Shown in pieces: positions 55,591-64,000 of a stretch of DNA of 64,000 nucleotides. The DNA lies in contig NZ_ATAX01000023.1 in the NCBI RefSeq assembly GCF_000571935.1, positions 1 to 64,000 of the forward strand, given 5' to 3'. Under the pieces are notes generated by a model. It made no database searches and was not told the DNA's origin. It was given only the letters and a program-made list of their open reading frames with translations. Each line of letters opens with the position of its first letter. Position 1 is the first letter of the stretch. Source of the DNA: Ruminococcus flavefaciens 007c (GTDB taxonomy: Bacteria > Bacillota > Clostridia > Oscillospirales > Ruminococcaceae). A program made the position numbers and the translations under genes.

Positions 55591-56309
55591 TGCCGATGAA
55601 AACAGTTATTTCTATGCGCGGGATCGTCAAGAGGTTCTACATAGGGCAGCCTAATGAGCTTGAGATCCTGCACGGCATTGACCTGGAGGTCGGCGAGGGC
55701 GAATTTACATCCATCGTGGGTCCTTCCGGATCGGGAAAGAGTACACTTATGAATATCATAGGAGCTCTTGACCGGCCTACCGACGGCATATACGAGCTTA
55801 ACGGCACGGATATTTCCGCGCTTGACGATACTGAGCTGAGTATGATCAGAAATAAGGAGATAGGCTTCGTATTTCAGAATTTCAACCTTATTTCACGTAC
55901 CAATGCCATCGAAAATGTTGAACTGCCAATGCTGTATGCGGGTGTCGGTAAAAAAGAGCGCAGAAGACGGGCAGAGGCTCTTCTTGAGCTTGTTGGAATG
56001 AGCGACCGTGCCGACCATAACCCCAATGAGCTCTCGGGAGGTCAGAAGCAGAGGATAGCCATTGCAAGAGCTCTTGCAAATACTCCTTCCATTATACTTG
56101 CAGACGAGCCCACAGGCGCTCTTGATTCGGTAACGGGACATATGGTAATGGATATATTCCACAGGCTCCATGATGAGGAGAACAAGACCATAATCCTTAT
56201 CACTCACAGCAAGGAACTTGCTGCGGAAACAGATCGTATCATTACCATCAATGACGGAAAAATAGTTTCCGATACCGGGGCGGGAGGTGACAGCGATGTT
56301 CTTCTTTGA
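55590..56309 (+). CDS. MacB-like ABC transporter ATP-binding protein
   Basis: 239 residues; start ATG overlaps the adaptor stop codon (TAATG). Walker A GPSGSGKST at about residues 46-54, the Q-loop FVFQNFNLISRTNAIENVELPM, ABC signature LSGGQKQRIAIARAL and Walker B IILADEPTGALDS. It is the LolD/MacB type. An alternative start six bases on would have a spacing of 10. It energises the adjacent permease to export peptides or drugs. Confidence 0.95.
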   Translation: MPMKTVISMRGIVKRFYIGQPNELEILHGIDLEVGEGEFTSIVGPSGSGKSTLMNIIGALDRPTDGIYELNGTDISALDDTELSMIRNKEIGFVFQNFNLISRTNAIENVELPMLYAGVGKKERRRRAEALLELVGMSDRADHNPNELSGGQKQRIAIARALANTPSIILADEPTGALDSVTGHMVMDIFHRLHDEENKTIILITHSKELAAETDRIITINDGKIVSDTGAGGDSDVLL

Positions 56310-57624
56310 AAATATCAGACTTGCTTTCTCTTCACTTAGGTCGAACAAGATGCGTGCCATACTTACCATGCTCGGTATAATTATTGGTATAAGCGCTGTT
56401 ATAACTATTACTACTCTGGGAAGCTCGCTGAAAAAGACTCTTGCCAATTCGTTCAATGAGCTGGGCGGCAAGACACTGGGAATCCGCTATCAGTTCAAGT
56501 ATGAACCTGATGAAAACGGCGATTATCCTGATTACGTTCCAATAACGAAAGAGGAATGTATAGATCTGGATATGATAAAGGAACTCAATGAAAAGTATCC
56601 CGGCAAGTATCTTGTGAGTCTCAGTAATTTCTGCGGCGATTCATCGATAAAGAATAAAAAGGGACAGATGTTTCCTGCAAGTCTGGCGGGTGCAACGGAA
56701 GGCTATCTCAAAGAGGATAACGTATTCAAGATAATACAGGGAAGATGTTTCAATGATGCCGACAGTGACGGTCAGAAGCACTCTGCCATAGTATCCGATA
56801 TCTTTGTAAAGCAGTATTTCGGAAGCGAGAAAGCCAATGCGATAGGCTGCGATATAAATATCGATGTGAAAGATGTCTGCAATATGGATGTTACCATTAT
56901 CGGCGTTTACAAGTATCCTAAGCTGCTTGAAAAGCAGTTCCAGCCCGGTACAGGTCTTATGGACAGGGAAACTATTATCTTTATTCCTTACGGTACATCG
57001 CAGAAGATAAAAAGAGTAGATGAGACAGCCGATTACGGTTTCCAGTTCATGCTTTCAAGTCCTTCATATGACAGAAAGCAAGCCAAAGCGGAGCTGAAAA
57101 GCTTCTTTGATGAAAAATACAAGACCAACCGCAGATGGGGCGTAGAAGTTACCGATCCTATGGACGAGCTTACGTCCGTAACAAAGATCCTCAATATAGT
57201 TACGCTGGTCATCTCGATAATTGCGGCTATATCCCTTATAGTCGGCGGTATCGGTGTTATGAACATAATGCTCGTAAGCATTACGGAGCGAACCCGTGAA
57301 ATAGGTGTCAGAAAGGCTCTCGGAGCCAAAAACAGCTACATCAGGACGCAGTTTATCGTTGAATCGGTCATCCTGTGTCTCATAGGCGGTATCATAGGAG
57401 TTCTGCTCGGTATGTTCAACGGATTCCTTATCGGTAAGATAGCAGCGTTTGCTCTGAGTCAGATGCCAGAATACGAGGAGCTGGTATCACTTACCATACA
57501 GCCTTCGCTGGTCGCTATAATCATTGCACTTGCATTTTCGATGCTCATAGGTGTATTCTTTGGAAGCTACCCTGCGGGCAAGGCTGCAAAGCTCGATCCT
57601 ATCGAGGCTCTGCGTTACGAATAA
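56296..57624 (+). CDS. MacB-like ABC transporter permease
   Basis: 442 residues from the ATG at 56296 with GGGAGGTGA 7 bases upstream; it overlaps the ATPase gene by 14 bases. First helix NKMRAILTMLGIIIGISAVITI, then a large extracellular MacB domain (about 60-300) and three C-terminal helices with ERTREIGVRKALGAK. The three genes form one export system; cargo unknown. Confidence 0.94.
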   Translation: MFFFENIRLAFSSLRSNKMRAILTMLGIIIGISAVITITTLGSSLKKTLANSFNELGGKTLGIRYQFKYEPDENGDYPDYVPITKEECIDLDMIKELNEKYPGKYLVSLSNFCGDSSIKNKKGQMFPASLAGATEGYLKEDNVFKIIQGRCFNDADSDGQKHSAIVSDIFVKQYFGSEKANAIGCDINIDVKDVCNMDVTIIGVYKYPKLLEKQFQPGTGLMDRETIIFIPYGTSQKIKRVDETADYGFQFMLSSPSYDRKQAKAELKSFFDEKYKTNRRWGVEVTDPMDELTSVTKILNIVTLVISIIAAISLIVGGIGVMNIMLVSITERTREIGVRKALGAKNSYIRTQFIVESVILCLIGGIIGVLLGMFNGFLIGKIAAFALSQMPEYEELVSLTIQPSLVAIIIALAFSMLIGVFFGSYPAGKAAKLDPIEALRYE

Positions 57625-57638
57625 TGATACAGTACATT

Positions 57639-57666
57639 CTCCCTGCGCGTCAATACGTGCAGGGAG
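57639..57666 (+). terminator. Terminator of the exporter operon
   Basis: CTCCCTGC pairs with GCAGGGAG, with further inner pairing (GCGT/ACG), followed by TTCTGTTTT. Confidence 0.7.
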
Positions 57667-57682
57667 TTCTGTTTTACGGCGC

Positions 57683-57711
57683 TTGACAGTTGTGGCGGGG
57701 TGTGTTATAAT
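57683..57711 (+). promoter_or_regulatory. Promoter of the dCMP deaminase gene
   Basis: Consensus TTGACA (57683-57688), 17 bases, TATAAT (57706-57711) with extended TGT. Confidence 0.85.
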
Positions 57712-57744
57712 TCTATTAAATCAGATCATTAGCGGGGTGAACGT

Positions 57745-58227
57745 ATGAAAAGGAATGATTATATCAGCTGGGACGAATACTTCATGGGCATTGCAATGCT
57801 TTCGGCACAGCGCAGTAAGGACAATTCAACGCAGGTAGGTGCCTGTATCGTAAATGACAAGCATAAGATCGTTTCGGTCGGATATAACGGTATGCCTACA
57901 GGCTGTGATGACGATGATATGCCCTGGGAAAGGGAGGGAGAGAGCTCTCTCGACACGAAATATCCCTTTGTTTGCCATGCTGAGCTGAATGCCATACTAA
58001 ACAGCAGCTTCGGCAGCCTCAACGGCTGTACTCTCTATGTTACTCTTTTTCCCTGCAATGAGTGTGCAAAGGCAATAATACAGTCAGGTATCAAGCGTGT
58101 AGTGTATAAGTGCAATAAATATGCCGATACCGACAGCGTAAAGGCTTCATGTATACTTTTTGAGAAGTGCGGAGTTTCCTTTGAGGAATACAGATCCAAC
58201 GGAAAGAGTATTGTTCTTTCAGTTTGA
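57745..58227 (+). CDS. Deoxycytidylate (dCMP) deaminase
   Basis: 160 residues. The zinc site is His78 in CHAELNAI with Glu80 as catalyst, and Cys104 and Cys107 in PCNECAKAI. It deaminates dCMP to dUMP for thymidylate synthesis. ComE-type homologues are common in Firmicutes. The promoter and a GGGGTG site directly upstream support the ATG start. Confidence 0.93.
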   Translation: MKRNDYISWDEYFMGIAMLSAQRSKDNSTQVGACIVNDKHKIVSVGYNGMPTGCDDDDMPWEREGESSLDTKYPFVCHAELNAILNSSFGSLNGCTLYVTLFPCNECAKAIIQSGIKRVVYKCNKYADTDSVKASCILFEKCGVSFEEYRSNGKSIVLSV

Positions 58228-58240
58228 GTGGGAGGATAAG

Positions 58241-58276
58241 ATGATGAAACGAATTAACTGCTCGGTGCAGTACTGA
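58241..58276 (+). CDS. Possible 11-residue leader ORF
   Basis: MMKRINCSVQY then TGA, after a GGGAGGATAAG site. The last codons lie within the hairpin at 58261-58294, whose arms are CTCGGTG and CACCGAG. It precedes the radical SAM gene by 80 bases. Either a leader peptide or chance. Confidence 0.25.
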   Translation: MMKRINCSVQY

Positions 58277-58294
58277 AGGGAACGTATCACCGAG
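58261..58294 (+). promoter_or_regulatory. Hairpin upstream of radical SAM gene
   Basis: A 7-base-pair perfect stem with a 20-base loop; may be a regulatory leader structure. Confidence 0.35.
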
Positions 58295-58355
58295 TAAGAA
58301 TAGTTCTCGTACTGCGCCTGTATTTATAAAATGTATTATAAAGGAGCAGTTTATT

Positions 58356-59105
58356 ATGAACAGATTTTTTAAAGAACTTGATCGTATAGAATTTATTGTG
58401 ACTATGGGCTGTACAGGCAGATGCAGGCATTGCAGCGAGGGAAGCCATGAGTTCGGAGGAGAACATATTGACGGAGCTGTTGCAGCAGCGGCTGTGGAAC
58501 AGATCTGCTCTGCTTACGGAATCAGCTCCCTGATGACCTTCGGCGGTGAGCCTCTGCTCTATCCCGAAACGGTCTGCGCAATACACCGTGCGGCTGTAAA
58601 ATGCGGGATAAAGTACAGAGATGTCATAACCAACGGCTATTTCAGCAAGGATAATAAAAAGATAGAAGAGGTTGCGGAAATGCTGGCGGAAAGCGGTGTC
58701 AACCGTGTCCTGCTGTCAGTGGACGCCTTTCACCAGGAGACTATTTCTCTCGGACCTGTGGAGTATTTTGCGAATGCGATGAAGAAAAAGGGAGTTCTCA
58801 CAGAGATAAGTCCCGCATGGCTGGTAAGCAGAACACATGATAATCCGTATAATGCTGTTACAAAAGAGCTTGTGGAGAAATTTGCAGGCAGAGGATTTGA
58901 GGTCGGGGACGGAAATATAATTTTCCCCAGCGGAAACGCCCTGAAGTATCTCAGCGAATATATGAATGAGACCACAGCTGAAAATCCCTATGAGGATGAT
59001 CCGGAAAATATCCGGTCTGTCGGTTTTTCACCTGACGGAAGTGTTCTGGGCGGAAATATATACAAAACACCTATACTTGAGATAATGGAGAATTATTCGC
59101 CTTGA
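58356..59105 (+). CDS. Radical SAM protein of unknown substrate
   Basis: 249 residues; AAAGGAG before the ATG. The 4Fe-4S motif CTGRCRHC is at residues 20-27, FGGEPLLYPE is near 67 and SVDAFHQE near 126. Compared with SPASM enzymes, the C-terminus is short: the end SPDGSVLGGNIYKTPILEIMENY looks like a remnant of a SPASM-like tail but lacks the cysteines. It lies between dCMP deaminase and a bidirectional terminator. Substrate unknown. Confidence 0.8.
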   Translation: MNRFFKELDRIEFIVTMGCTGRCRHCSEGSHEFGGEHIDGAVAAAAVEQICSAYGISSLMTFGGEPLLYPETVCAIHRAAVKCGIKYRDVITNGYFSKDNKKIEEVAEMLAESGVNRVLLSVDAFHQETISLGPVEYFANAMKKKGVLTEISPAWLVSRTHDNPYNAVTKELVEKFAGRGFEVGDGNIIFPSGNALKYLSEYMNETTAENPYEDDPENIRSVGFSPDGSVLGGNIYKTPILEIMENYSP

Positions 59106-59139
59106 TGCCACGGGATTTTTCTTTTTTATGCTGAACAAA

Positions 59140-59173
59140 AACGCCATAGCAGCACTGACGCTGCTATGGCGTT
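59140..59173. terminator. Bidirectional terminator
   Basis: AACGCCATAGCAGC pairs perfectly with GCTGCTATGGCGTT across 6 bases; A-run left, T-rich right. Confidence 0.85.
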
Positions 59174-59211
59174 ATATTATTAATATTTATATGCTGCGTA
59201 TGCAGCTGTTT

Positions 59212-61167
59212 TTAGGCTTTGGGAATATCCTGGCCGCTGAGTCTCAGACGGCGGGAAAGCTTTTTCTGGCGTTTTTCATTGTACATTTTCTTATCGGCTT
59301 CCGTAACAAAGTAGAAGATATCCTCTCCCTGTTTAGGTATATCAATGAAATAACCAGTGCTGGCGCTGAGTTCAAAGGGGTTCTTCTTACTGTTATTTAC
59401 CTTTTTTATGTTTTCGTTTATACGCTTAGTGAGCAGTTCGGCTTCGCTTTCGCTGTAATCCGCTCCGAAAACTATGAATTCATCTCCGCCGAAACGGCAG
59501 TATATCTCATTTCTGTTGCAGGTGTTTCTTAGTACATCGGCTATTTCACATATGGCATGATCGCCGGTGGCGTGTCCGAAGGTGTCGTTTATCTGCTTGA
59601 GTCCGTCCAGATCAATGAACATCACCATTATATTACGCTTTTCTTCAAGGCAGTTCTTGTATAATTCCTCTGTTGCCTGAACAAAGCCATTGCGGTTATA
59701 TATACCCGAAAAAGTGTCTCTTGCGTAGAAATCTCCCATTTTTTTCAGTGCATATTCAAGACACATCAGCTTGCGGAGGTTTTCAAGGGAATTGCAGATG
59801 TTTATGCAGAGAGTTTCAAACATGATGTTCTGGAATTTTATTTTTGAGCTCCTTACAGCCATATATCCGAAACAGCGTTCACCAAAATGCAGTGGAGTTA
59901 CATAATAAAGTCTGCCCTTTGTTCCCGAGAAAGCAGCTTCAGGCAGAATGTCCCTTGATCTGATCTTGCTGCATTCTGCGAACTCACCGTTGACATATGC
60001 TATCGGCACATACACATTCTCTGTGTATGTTGACGGAACGGTTACTTCAGTGTTATTTGAAGCTGACGGATTATATACGGGAGATTCCGAATCCCAGTTG
60101 TCGCAAAGGCAGAAATAGAACTCCTCGGGATGTATCTCGACAGCGGTTTTTTTCATTGTTGAGATGTAGTCATCGAAGCTGTTGCAGGCTTCCAGCTGAG
60201 TGGACATTCTGTTGAGCAGTGTCATATAGTTCTGGAGATTTTCAAAATTGGCATAGTTCCTGCAATTTATCTCCTTTAATTCCCTGATATCCGAAAGGGC
60301 ATTGTGCCGGCAGCCGCAGCTCTCCGTGAAATGTACGGACATATTCAGCTTGATATTCCTTTCCTGAGGATAACCACAAAAATGGTTGTGCAGCATTTTG
60401 CAGGCAAGTCTGCCCGAAAGACCGAGGGGACGCTCCACAGATGTGAGCTCCACCTGGAAATTATGTCTGTTATAGGTGTTGTCAAAGCCTGTAACGGCAA
60501 TATCGTCGGGTACCATGTATCCCATACCCGTAAGTGATGTAATAGCCGATGCAGCCATTACGTCGTTTGCACATATTATAGCCTGAGGCATTTCGTCAAG
60601 GTATTCCTTGAAATGCTCAATTGCGTCCTTTCCCGACGGAGAACGGAAGTCTCCGTAGTATACGGCATCCGCTGCAAGATTAAGACCATGCTCCTGCAAA
60701 ACAGTACAGAAAGCTGCCAGTCTGTCGGAGCTTTCGGAATTATATGCAGGACCTGAGATATAAGCGAAATTCCTGTAGCCGTGCGTATTTATCATATGCT
60801 CTGTCATACAGCGCATTGCGGTCTTGTTGTCGATACCGATATGGTAGAATGAAGGAAGGTCTTTGTCTATGCTTACAGCGGGGATACCTGCTTTATTTAT
60901 CCTTTCCACAAGCTCTGCTGCCATATGTTTTGACGATAGAGTGTTTGTGAGAAGGATAGCGCCGTCAAAGCGGCTGAAATCCGGCAGATCGAATATATTG
61001 AGTTCGCCCAGCTCATGTCTGGGATTCTTTATGTTTCCGCTGAGAGAGGAGAATGCGGCGATATTGAAATTAAATTCGGCAGCTCCGTCGGATATTCCGT
61101 TGAGTATAGCGCTCTGATAGTTCTGGCCGATCTCTTCGACAATAACTGCGATTTTTTTCATTTCCAT
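59212..61167 (-). CDS. Cytoplasmic sugar-sensor/GGDEF diguanylate cyclase
   Basis: 651 residues from the ATG at 61167, with AGGAGGG 6 bases upstream; a longer reading from 61251 lacks a site. Residues 1-~280 are a LacI/GalR-type ligand-binding domain without DNA-binding helix-turn-helix (MKKIAVIVEEIGQNYQSAIL; AVTGFDNTYN). Residues ~330-480 look GAF-like. The last ~170 are an intact GGDEF domain (IDLDGLKQINDTFGH; FGGDEF at about 560-564). The RxxD inhibition site is not visible. It should make c-di-GMP in response to an intracellular sugar. Confidence 0.9.
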   Translation of the reverse strand: MEMKKIAVIVEEIGQNYQSAILNGISDGAAEFNFNIAAFSSLSGNIKNPRHELGELNIFDLPDFSRFDGAILLTNTLSSKHMAAELVERINKAGIPAVSIDKDLPSFYHIGIDNKTAMRCMTEHMINTHGYRNFAYISGPAYNSESSDRLAAFCTVLQEHGLNLAADAVYYGDFRSPSGKDAIEHFKEYLDEMPQAIICANDVMAASAITSLTGMGYMVPDDIAVTGFDNTYNRHNFQVELTSVERPLGLSGRLACKMLHNHFCGYPQERNIKLNMSVHFTESCGCRHNALSDIRELKEINCRNYANFENLQNYMTLLNRMSTQLEACNSFDDYISTMKKTAVEIHPEEFYFCLCDNWDSESPVYNPSASNNTEVTVPSTYTENVYVPIAYVNGEFAECSKIRSRDILPEAAFSGTKGRLYYVTPLHFGERCFGYMAVRSSKIKFQNIMFETLCINICNSLENLRKLMCLEYALKKMGDFYARDTFSGIYNRNGFVQATEELYKNCLEEKRNIMVMFIDLDGLKQINDTFGHATGDHAICEIADVLRNTCNRNEIYCRFGGDEFIVFGADYSESEAELLTKRINENIKKVNNSKKNPFELSASTGYFIDIPKQGEDIFYFVTEADKKMYNEKRQKKLSRRLRLSGQDIPKA

Positions 61168-61420
61168 ACTGCATCCCTCCTGTTCCTCATAATTACATAA
61201 AAAAGCACAAAACCTTATATATATTTTACAATATTTTTCGAAAGAAATCAATAGATTTTCAATATAATATTCATTAGCAATATTAATTCTTTGTTAATAT
61301 ATTCATTCCTCCGAGTATTATCAGATCGGCTTTATAATAAAACGGGATAAAGTCGAAAAGACGAAAAAAGCCGACGATTTTGGGAGAATTTATAATAAAT
61401 GCCGAAAATGATGCGGTATA

Positions 61421-61448
61421 TTGACAAATCTCAAAAAAATGGTATACT
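61421..61448 (+). promoter_or_regulatory. Promoter of the pyrophosphatase gene
   Basis: TTGACA (61421-61426), 16 bases, TATACT (61443-61448) with extended TGG. Confidence 0.75.
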
Positions 61449-61540
61449 AATTTGTAGGGGATAACGTCATAACTTAATGGCTTATCAAATAATTCTGTTC
61501 GTGTACTTGTGTACAGACGGATATGCTGCGGAGGGAATTT

Positions 61541-62071
61541 ATGAATATCTGGCATAAGATCAGTCCCAAAAGAATAAATCCCGAAGATTTCATCGCGGTG
61601 ATAGAGATAGGTAAGGGAAGCAAGATCAAGTACGAGCTTGACAAGGAAACAGGCCTTATCAGAATGGATCGTATCCTTTATACTTCCACTCATTATCCCG
61701 CAAACTACGGATTTATCCCAAGGACTTATTCAGACGACAACGACCCCCTCGATGTTCTGGTCCTCTGTTCGGAACAGCTCATGCCGCTCACGCTGGTAAG
61801 ATGCTATCCTATCGGAGTTATCAGAATGCTTGATAACGGTCACCGCGATGACAAGATTATTGCTATACCGTTCGACGATCCTAATTACAATATGTACAAG
61901 GATATCGAGGAGCTTCCGAAGCACATTTTCGATGAGATGACACATTTCTTCACAGTCTACAAGGAACTTGAAAACAAAACAACAGCCGTTAACGAGGTCG
62001 ATCATGCAGACGTTGCAAAAGAGATCATAAGCGGGGATATTGAACGCTATATTGAGAACTTCTGCAAGTGA
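61541..62071 (+). CDS. ppa: Inorganic pyrophosphatase (family I)
   Basis: 176 residues from the ATG at 61541; GGAGGG is 7 bases upstream, while an ATG at 61523 lacks a site. It shows [42 protein letters not shown] and the metal-binding [11 protein letters not shown]. It hydrolyses PPi, pulling biosynthetic reactions such as PRPP use forward. It is next to the PRPP synthetase gene, 72 bases away. Confidence 0.97.
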   Translation: MNIWHKISPKRINPEDFIAVIEIGKGSKIKYELDKETGLIRMDRILYTSTHYPANYGFIPRTYSDDNDPLDVLVLCSEQLMPLTLVRCYPIGVIRMLDNGHRDDKIIAIPFDDPNYNMYKDIEELPKHIFDEMTHFFTVYKELENKTTAVNEVDHADVAKEIISGDIERYIENFCK

Positions 62072-62114
62072 GCATTGCTCGCACCGAACATGACTAAAAA
62101 GCGAAAGGAGTATC

Positions 62115-62147
62115 GTGCGTAAACACGTACGAAAACAGGTATTATGA
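62115..62147 (+). CDS. Possible 10-residue leader ORF overlapping the prs start
   Basis: GTG start with AAAGGAG 4 bases upstream, reading MRKHVRKQVL and stopping with TGA at 62145-62147, which overlaps the ATG of prs (ATGA). This would couple translation to prs, whose own ribosome site is weak. Confidence 0.35.
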   Translation: MRKHVRKQVL

Positions 62148-63289
62148 CAGCTTCAAGTGAAATTCTATTCGGCAGTGATTCAAATGTTGCCCCTATCGGC
62201 ATTATCGCTATGAACAGCGTTACCGAGCTGGGAAAGAAAATCGACGATTATCTCGTTGACTGGGCAGGCAAGGGCGGTATCAACGTTGATTCTTTTCTCG
62301 TTGAGAGCGAATGCCCGCGTTTCTCATCAGGCGACGGCAAGGGACTTATCAAGTCAACTATTCGCGGCAAGGATCTTTTCATTATCATTGATGTCGGTAA
62401 TTACAGCATAAAATATGACTATTTCGGAATGCAGAACGCTATGTCTCCAGACGATCATTTCCAGGATCTCAAGAGAATAATCCAGGCTGCAAGTGGAAAA
62501 GCCCACCGTATTACTGTCATTATGCCTACTCTTTACGGCGGACGTCAGCACAGAAGAAGCTATCGCGAGTCACTTGACTGTGCCTGTGCTCTTCAGGAAC
62601 TGGAGGCTATGGGTGTATCAAATATCGTTACATTTGATGCTCATGATCCCAGAGTGCAGAACGCTATACCGCTTATGGGTTTTGATAACGTTATGCCTAC
62701 ATATCAGGTCCTCAAGGCTATGCTCAAGGATATAAAGGATCTCGACTTCAATAAGGACAAGTTCATGGTGGTAAGTCCTGACGAAGGCGCTCTCAACAGA
62801 AATATGTACTATGCTTCTGTTCTCGGCGTTGAGATGGGTATGTTCTATAAGAGAAGAGATTACTCTACAATAGTCAACGGCCGCAATCCTATCGTTGCTC
62901 ATGAATATCTCGGCAATCCCGTTGAGGGCAAGGATATATTCGTTTCCGATGATATTATCTCATCAGGTGAATCTATGCTTGATCTTGCGTATGCTCTGAA
63001 GGAGAAAAAGGCAGGCAGGATCTTTGCATATGCTACATATACTATATTTACCAACGGTCTCGATAAGTTCGACAAGGCTTATTCAGAGGGCGTTATAGAC
63101 GGTGTGTTCGGCACAAATCTTACTTACAGAACTCCCGAACTTCTCAGCAGACCTTGGTTCCACGAGGTAGATGTATCAAAGTATATCGCATATTTTATAG
63201 AAGCTATCAATCACGACGTATCTATCAGCAAGATCATCGATCCCCATACAAAGATCGAGACTCTTCTTAAAAAGTATGGAATGAAATGA
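62144..63289 (+). CDS. prs: Ribose-phosphate pyrophosphokinase, long form
   Basis: 381 residues, about 65 longer than the usual ~315. It contains RQHRRSYRE-type catalytic residues (MPTLYGGRQHRRSYRES), FDAHDPRVQNA, VVSPDEGALNR and the PRPP loop DDIISSGESM. It makes PRPP from ribose-5-phosphate and ATP for nucleotides, His and Trp. An extra ~50-residue N-terminal part and C-terminal tail distinguish this form, seen in some Clostridia. Catalytic residues look intact. Confidence 0.93.
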   Translation: MTASSEILFGSDSNVAPIGIIAMNSVTELGKKIDDYLVDWAGKGGINVDSFLVESECPRFSSGDGKGLIKSTIRGKDLFIIIDVGNYSIKYDYFGMQNAMSPDDHFQDLKRIIQAASGKAHRITVIMPTLYGGRQHRRSYRESLDCACALQELEAMGVSNIVTFDAHDPRVQNAIPLMGFDNVMPTYQVLKAMLKDIKDLDFNKDKFMVVSPDEGALNRNMYYASVLGVEMGMFYKRRDYSTIVNGRNPIVAHEYLGNPVEGKDIFVSDDIISSGESMLDLAYALKEKKAGRIFAYATYTIFTNGLDKFDKAYSEGVIDGVFGTNLTYRTPELLSRPWFHEVDVSKYIAYFIEAINHDVSISKIIDPHTKIETLLKKYGMK

Positions 63290-63297
63290 TTTACATT

Positions 63298-63326
63298 AAG
63301 GCACTGTTTACAAGCAGTGCCTTTTT
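63298..63326 (+). terminator. Terminator of prs
   Basis: AAGGCACTG pairs with CAGTGCCTT over 8 bases, followed by TTTATTA. Confidence 0.8.
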
Positions 63327-63373
63327 ATTATGTGAAAAACAGATGAAACCTTTGTTAAGGTCATACAGTTTGA

Positions 63374-63402
63374 TTGACAATTATTCGTCAATGTGCTATA
63401 AT
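63374..63402 (+). promoter_or_regulatory. Promoter of the last ABC gene
   Basis: TTGACA (63374-63379), 17 bases, TATAAT (63397-63402) with extended TGC; near-consensus. Confidence 0.85.
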
Positions 63403-63465
63403 CAATAGTGTAAATTTTAATTTACAGCAGCTATTGGTTGTTAAAAGATTTAAAGGGGGATTTTA

Positions 63466-64000
63466 ATGCTACAGTTAAAAGACATTGTCAAGAAGTACGG
63501 CGTTGGGGATAACGTTGTAACTGCACTTGGTGGGGTAAGCATTACTTTCAGAGAAAGCGAATTTGTGGCTGTGCTCGGGCATTCCGGCTGCGGAAAGACT
63601 ACACTGCTAAATATCATCGGAGGTCTTGACCACTATACGTCGGGTGATCTTGTTATCAACGGTACTTCTACAAAGGAGTATAAGGACAGGGACTGGGACG
63701 CTTACAGGAATCATTCCATAGGCTTTATTTTCCAGAGCTATAACCTTATACCGCACCAGACTGTGCTTTCAAACGTTGAGCTTGCGCTGACTATCTCGGG
63801 TGTATCCAAGTCCGAACGCCGCAAGCGTGCAAAGGAAGCTCTTGAAAAGGTTGGTCTGGGAGATCAGCTCCATAAGAAGCCCAATCAGATGTCGGGCGGT
63901 CAGATGCAGCGTGTTGCCATCGCGCGTGCTCTCATCAATGATCCCGATATACTCCTTGCTGACGAGCCCACAGGTGCTCTTGATTCGGAGACATCCATAC
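63466..64000 (+). CDS. ABC transporter ATP-binding protein, N-terminal part (runs off right edge)
   Basis: 178 codons visible; AAAGGGGGA precedes the ATG. Walker A GHSGCGKTT, Q-loop FIFQSYNLIPHQTVLSNVELAL, signature MSGGQMQRVAIARALI and Walker B ILLADEPTGALDS. It is of the MacB/LolD class and may continue into a permease fusion off-window. Only the family can be stated. Confidence 0.93.
   Translation, partial: MLQLKDIVKKYGVGDNVVTALGGVSITFRESEFVAVLGHSGCGKTTLLNIIGGLDHYTSGDLVINGTSTKEYKDRDWDAYRNHSIGFIFQSYNLIPHQTVLSNVELALTISGVSKSERRKRAKEALEKVGLGDQLHKKPNQMSGGQMQRVAIARALINDPDILLADEPTGALDSETSI

Noticed and set aside
58241-58276. RiPP precursor peptide for the radical SAM enzyme
   Set aside because: Only 11 codons, no leader-like segment, no transporter or protease nearby; kept only as a low-confidence mini-ORF.

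Overview
The window looks like chromosomal DNA of a rumen or gut cellulosome-forming Firmicute, most probably Ruminococcus flavefaciens or a close relative. The evidence is strong AGGAGG-type ribosome sites, dockerin-bearing multimodular xylanases (one with the GH11-CBM22-dockerin-GH16 plan of R. flavefaciens XynD), Thr-rich linkers, a SpoIIGA/SigE pair and moderate GC. No rRNA, CRISPR array, insertion sequence or prophage was seen. One tRNA (Gln, UUG) is present.

Bases 1-17400 form a dedicated xylan-utilisation locus. Two GH11 xylanases that are about 90% identical over the part visible here (one truncated at the left edge, one fused to a GH16 lichenase) flank a GH43-CBM6-CBM22-dockerin-CE1 enzyme. 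Three AraC-family regulators are interspersed. They are followed by a DUF4380 protein, a GH3 beta-xylosidase-like enzyme, xylose isomerase and a CUT1 sugar ABC importer without its own ATPase. The logic is complete: secreted cellulosomal enzymes strip side chains and cut the backbone, the importer takes up oligosaccharides, cytoplasmic GH3 releases xylose, and XylA isomerises it.

Bases 17500-37100 are mostly housekeeping: fhs, the tsaE-tsaB-rpiB-upp run, an oxidoreductase, a LURP-one-related protein, a TrmH-type methyltransferase, an orphan SUKH-3 protein, ligA, a CpXC protein, spoIIGA-sigE, and the recJ-relA-MBL-hemZ-rlmD run.

Bases 37100-41450 are an accessory patch: a peptidase E-like gene, a very AT-rich chimeric or decayed acyltransferase, gene remnants including a degenerate copy of the rlmD 3' end, a GNAT gene and a complete acyltransferase.

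Bases 41480-50230 run mainly on the minus strand: a small membrane peptide gene after a DEAD-box helicase, metY on the plus strand, a tight five-gene operon (DUF1015, DUF3781, CPBP, double GNAT, tcdA), a MITE-like intergenic repeat, maf, and a tiny membrane-anchored dockerin protein.

Bases 50400-64000 hold a MATE transporter with a Gly/Pro-rich repeat extension, tRNA-Gln, an orphan ChvE-like sugar-binding lipoprotein, a MacAB-like tripartite ABC exporter, dCMP deaminase, a radical SAM protein, a cytoplasmic sugar-sensor/GGDEF protein, pyrophosphatase, a long PRPP synthetase and the start of another ABC ATPase. The most unusual items are the internal-dockerin bifunctional enzymes, the membrane-tethered dockerin, the sugar-sensing diguanylate cyclase and the patchwork island after rlmD.
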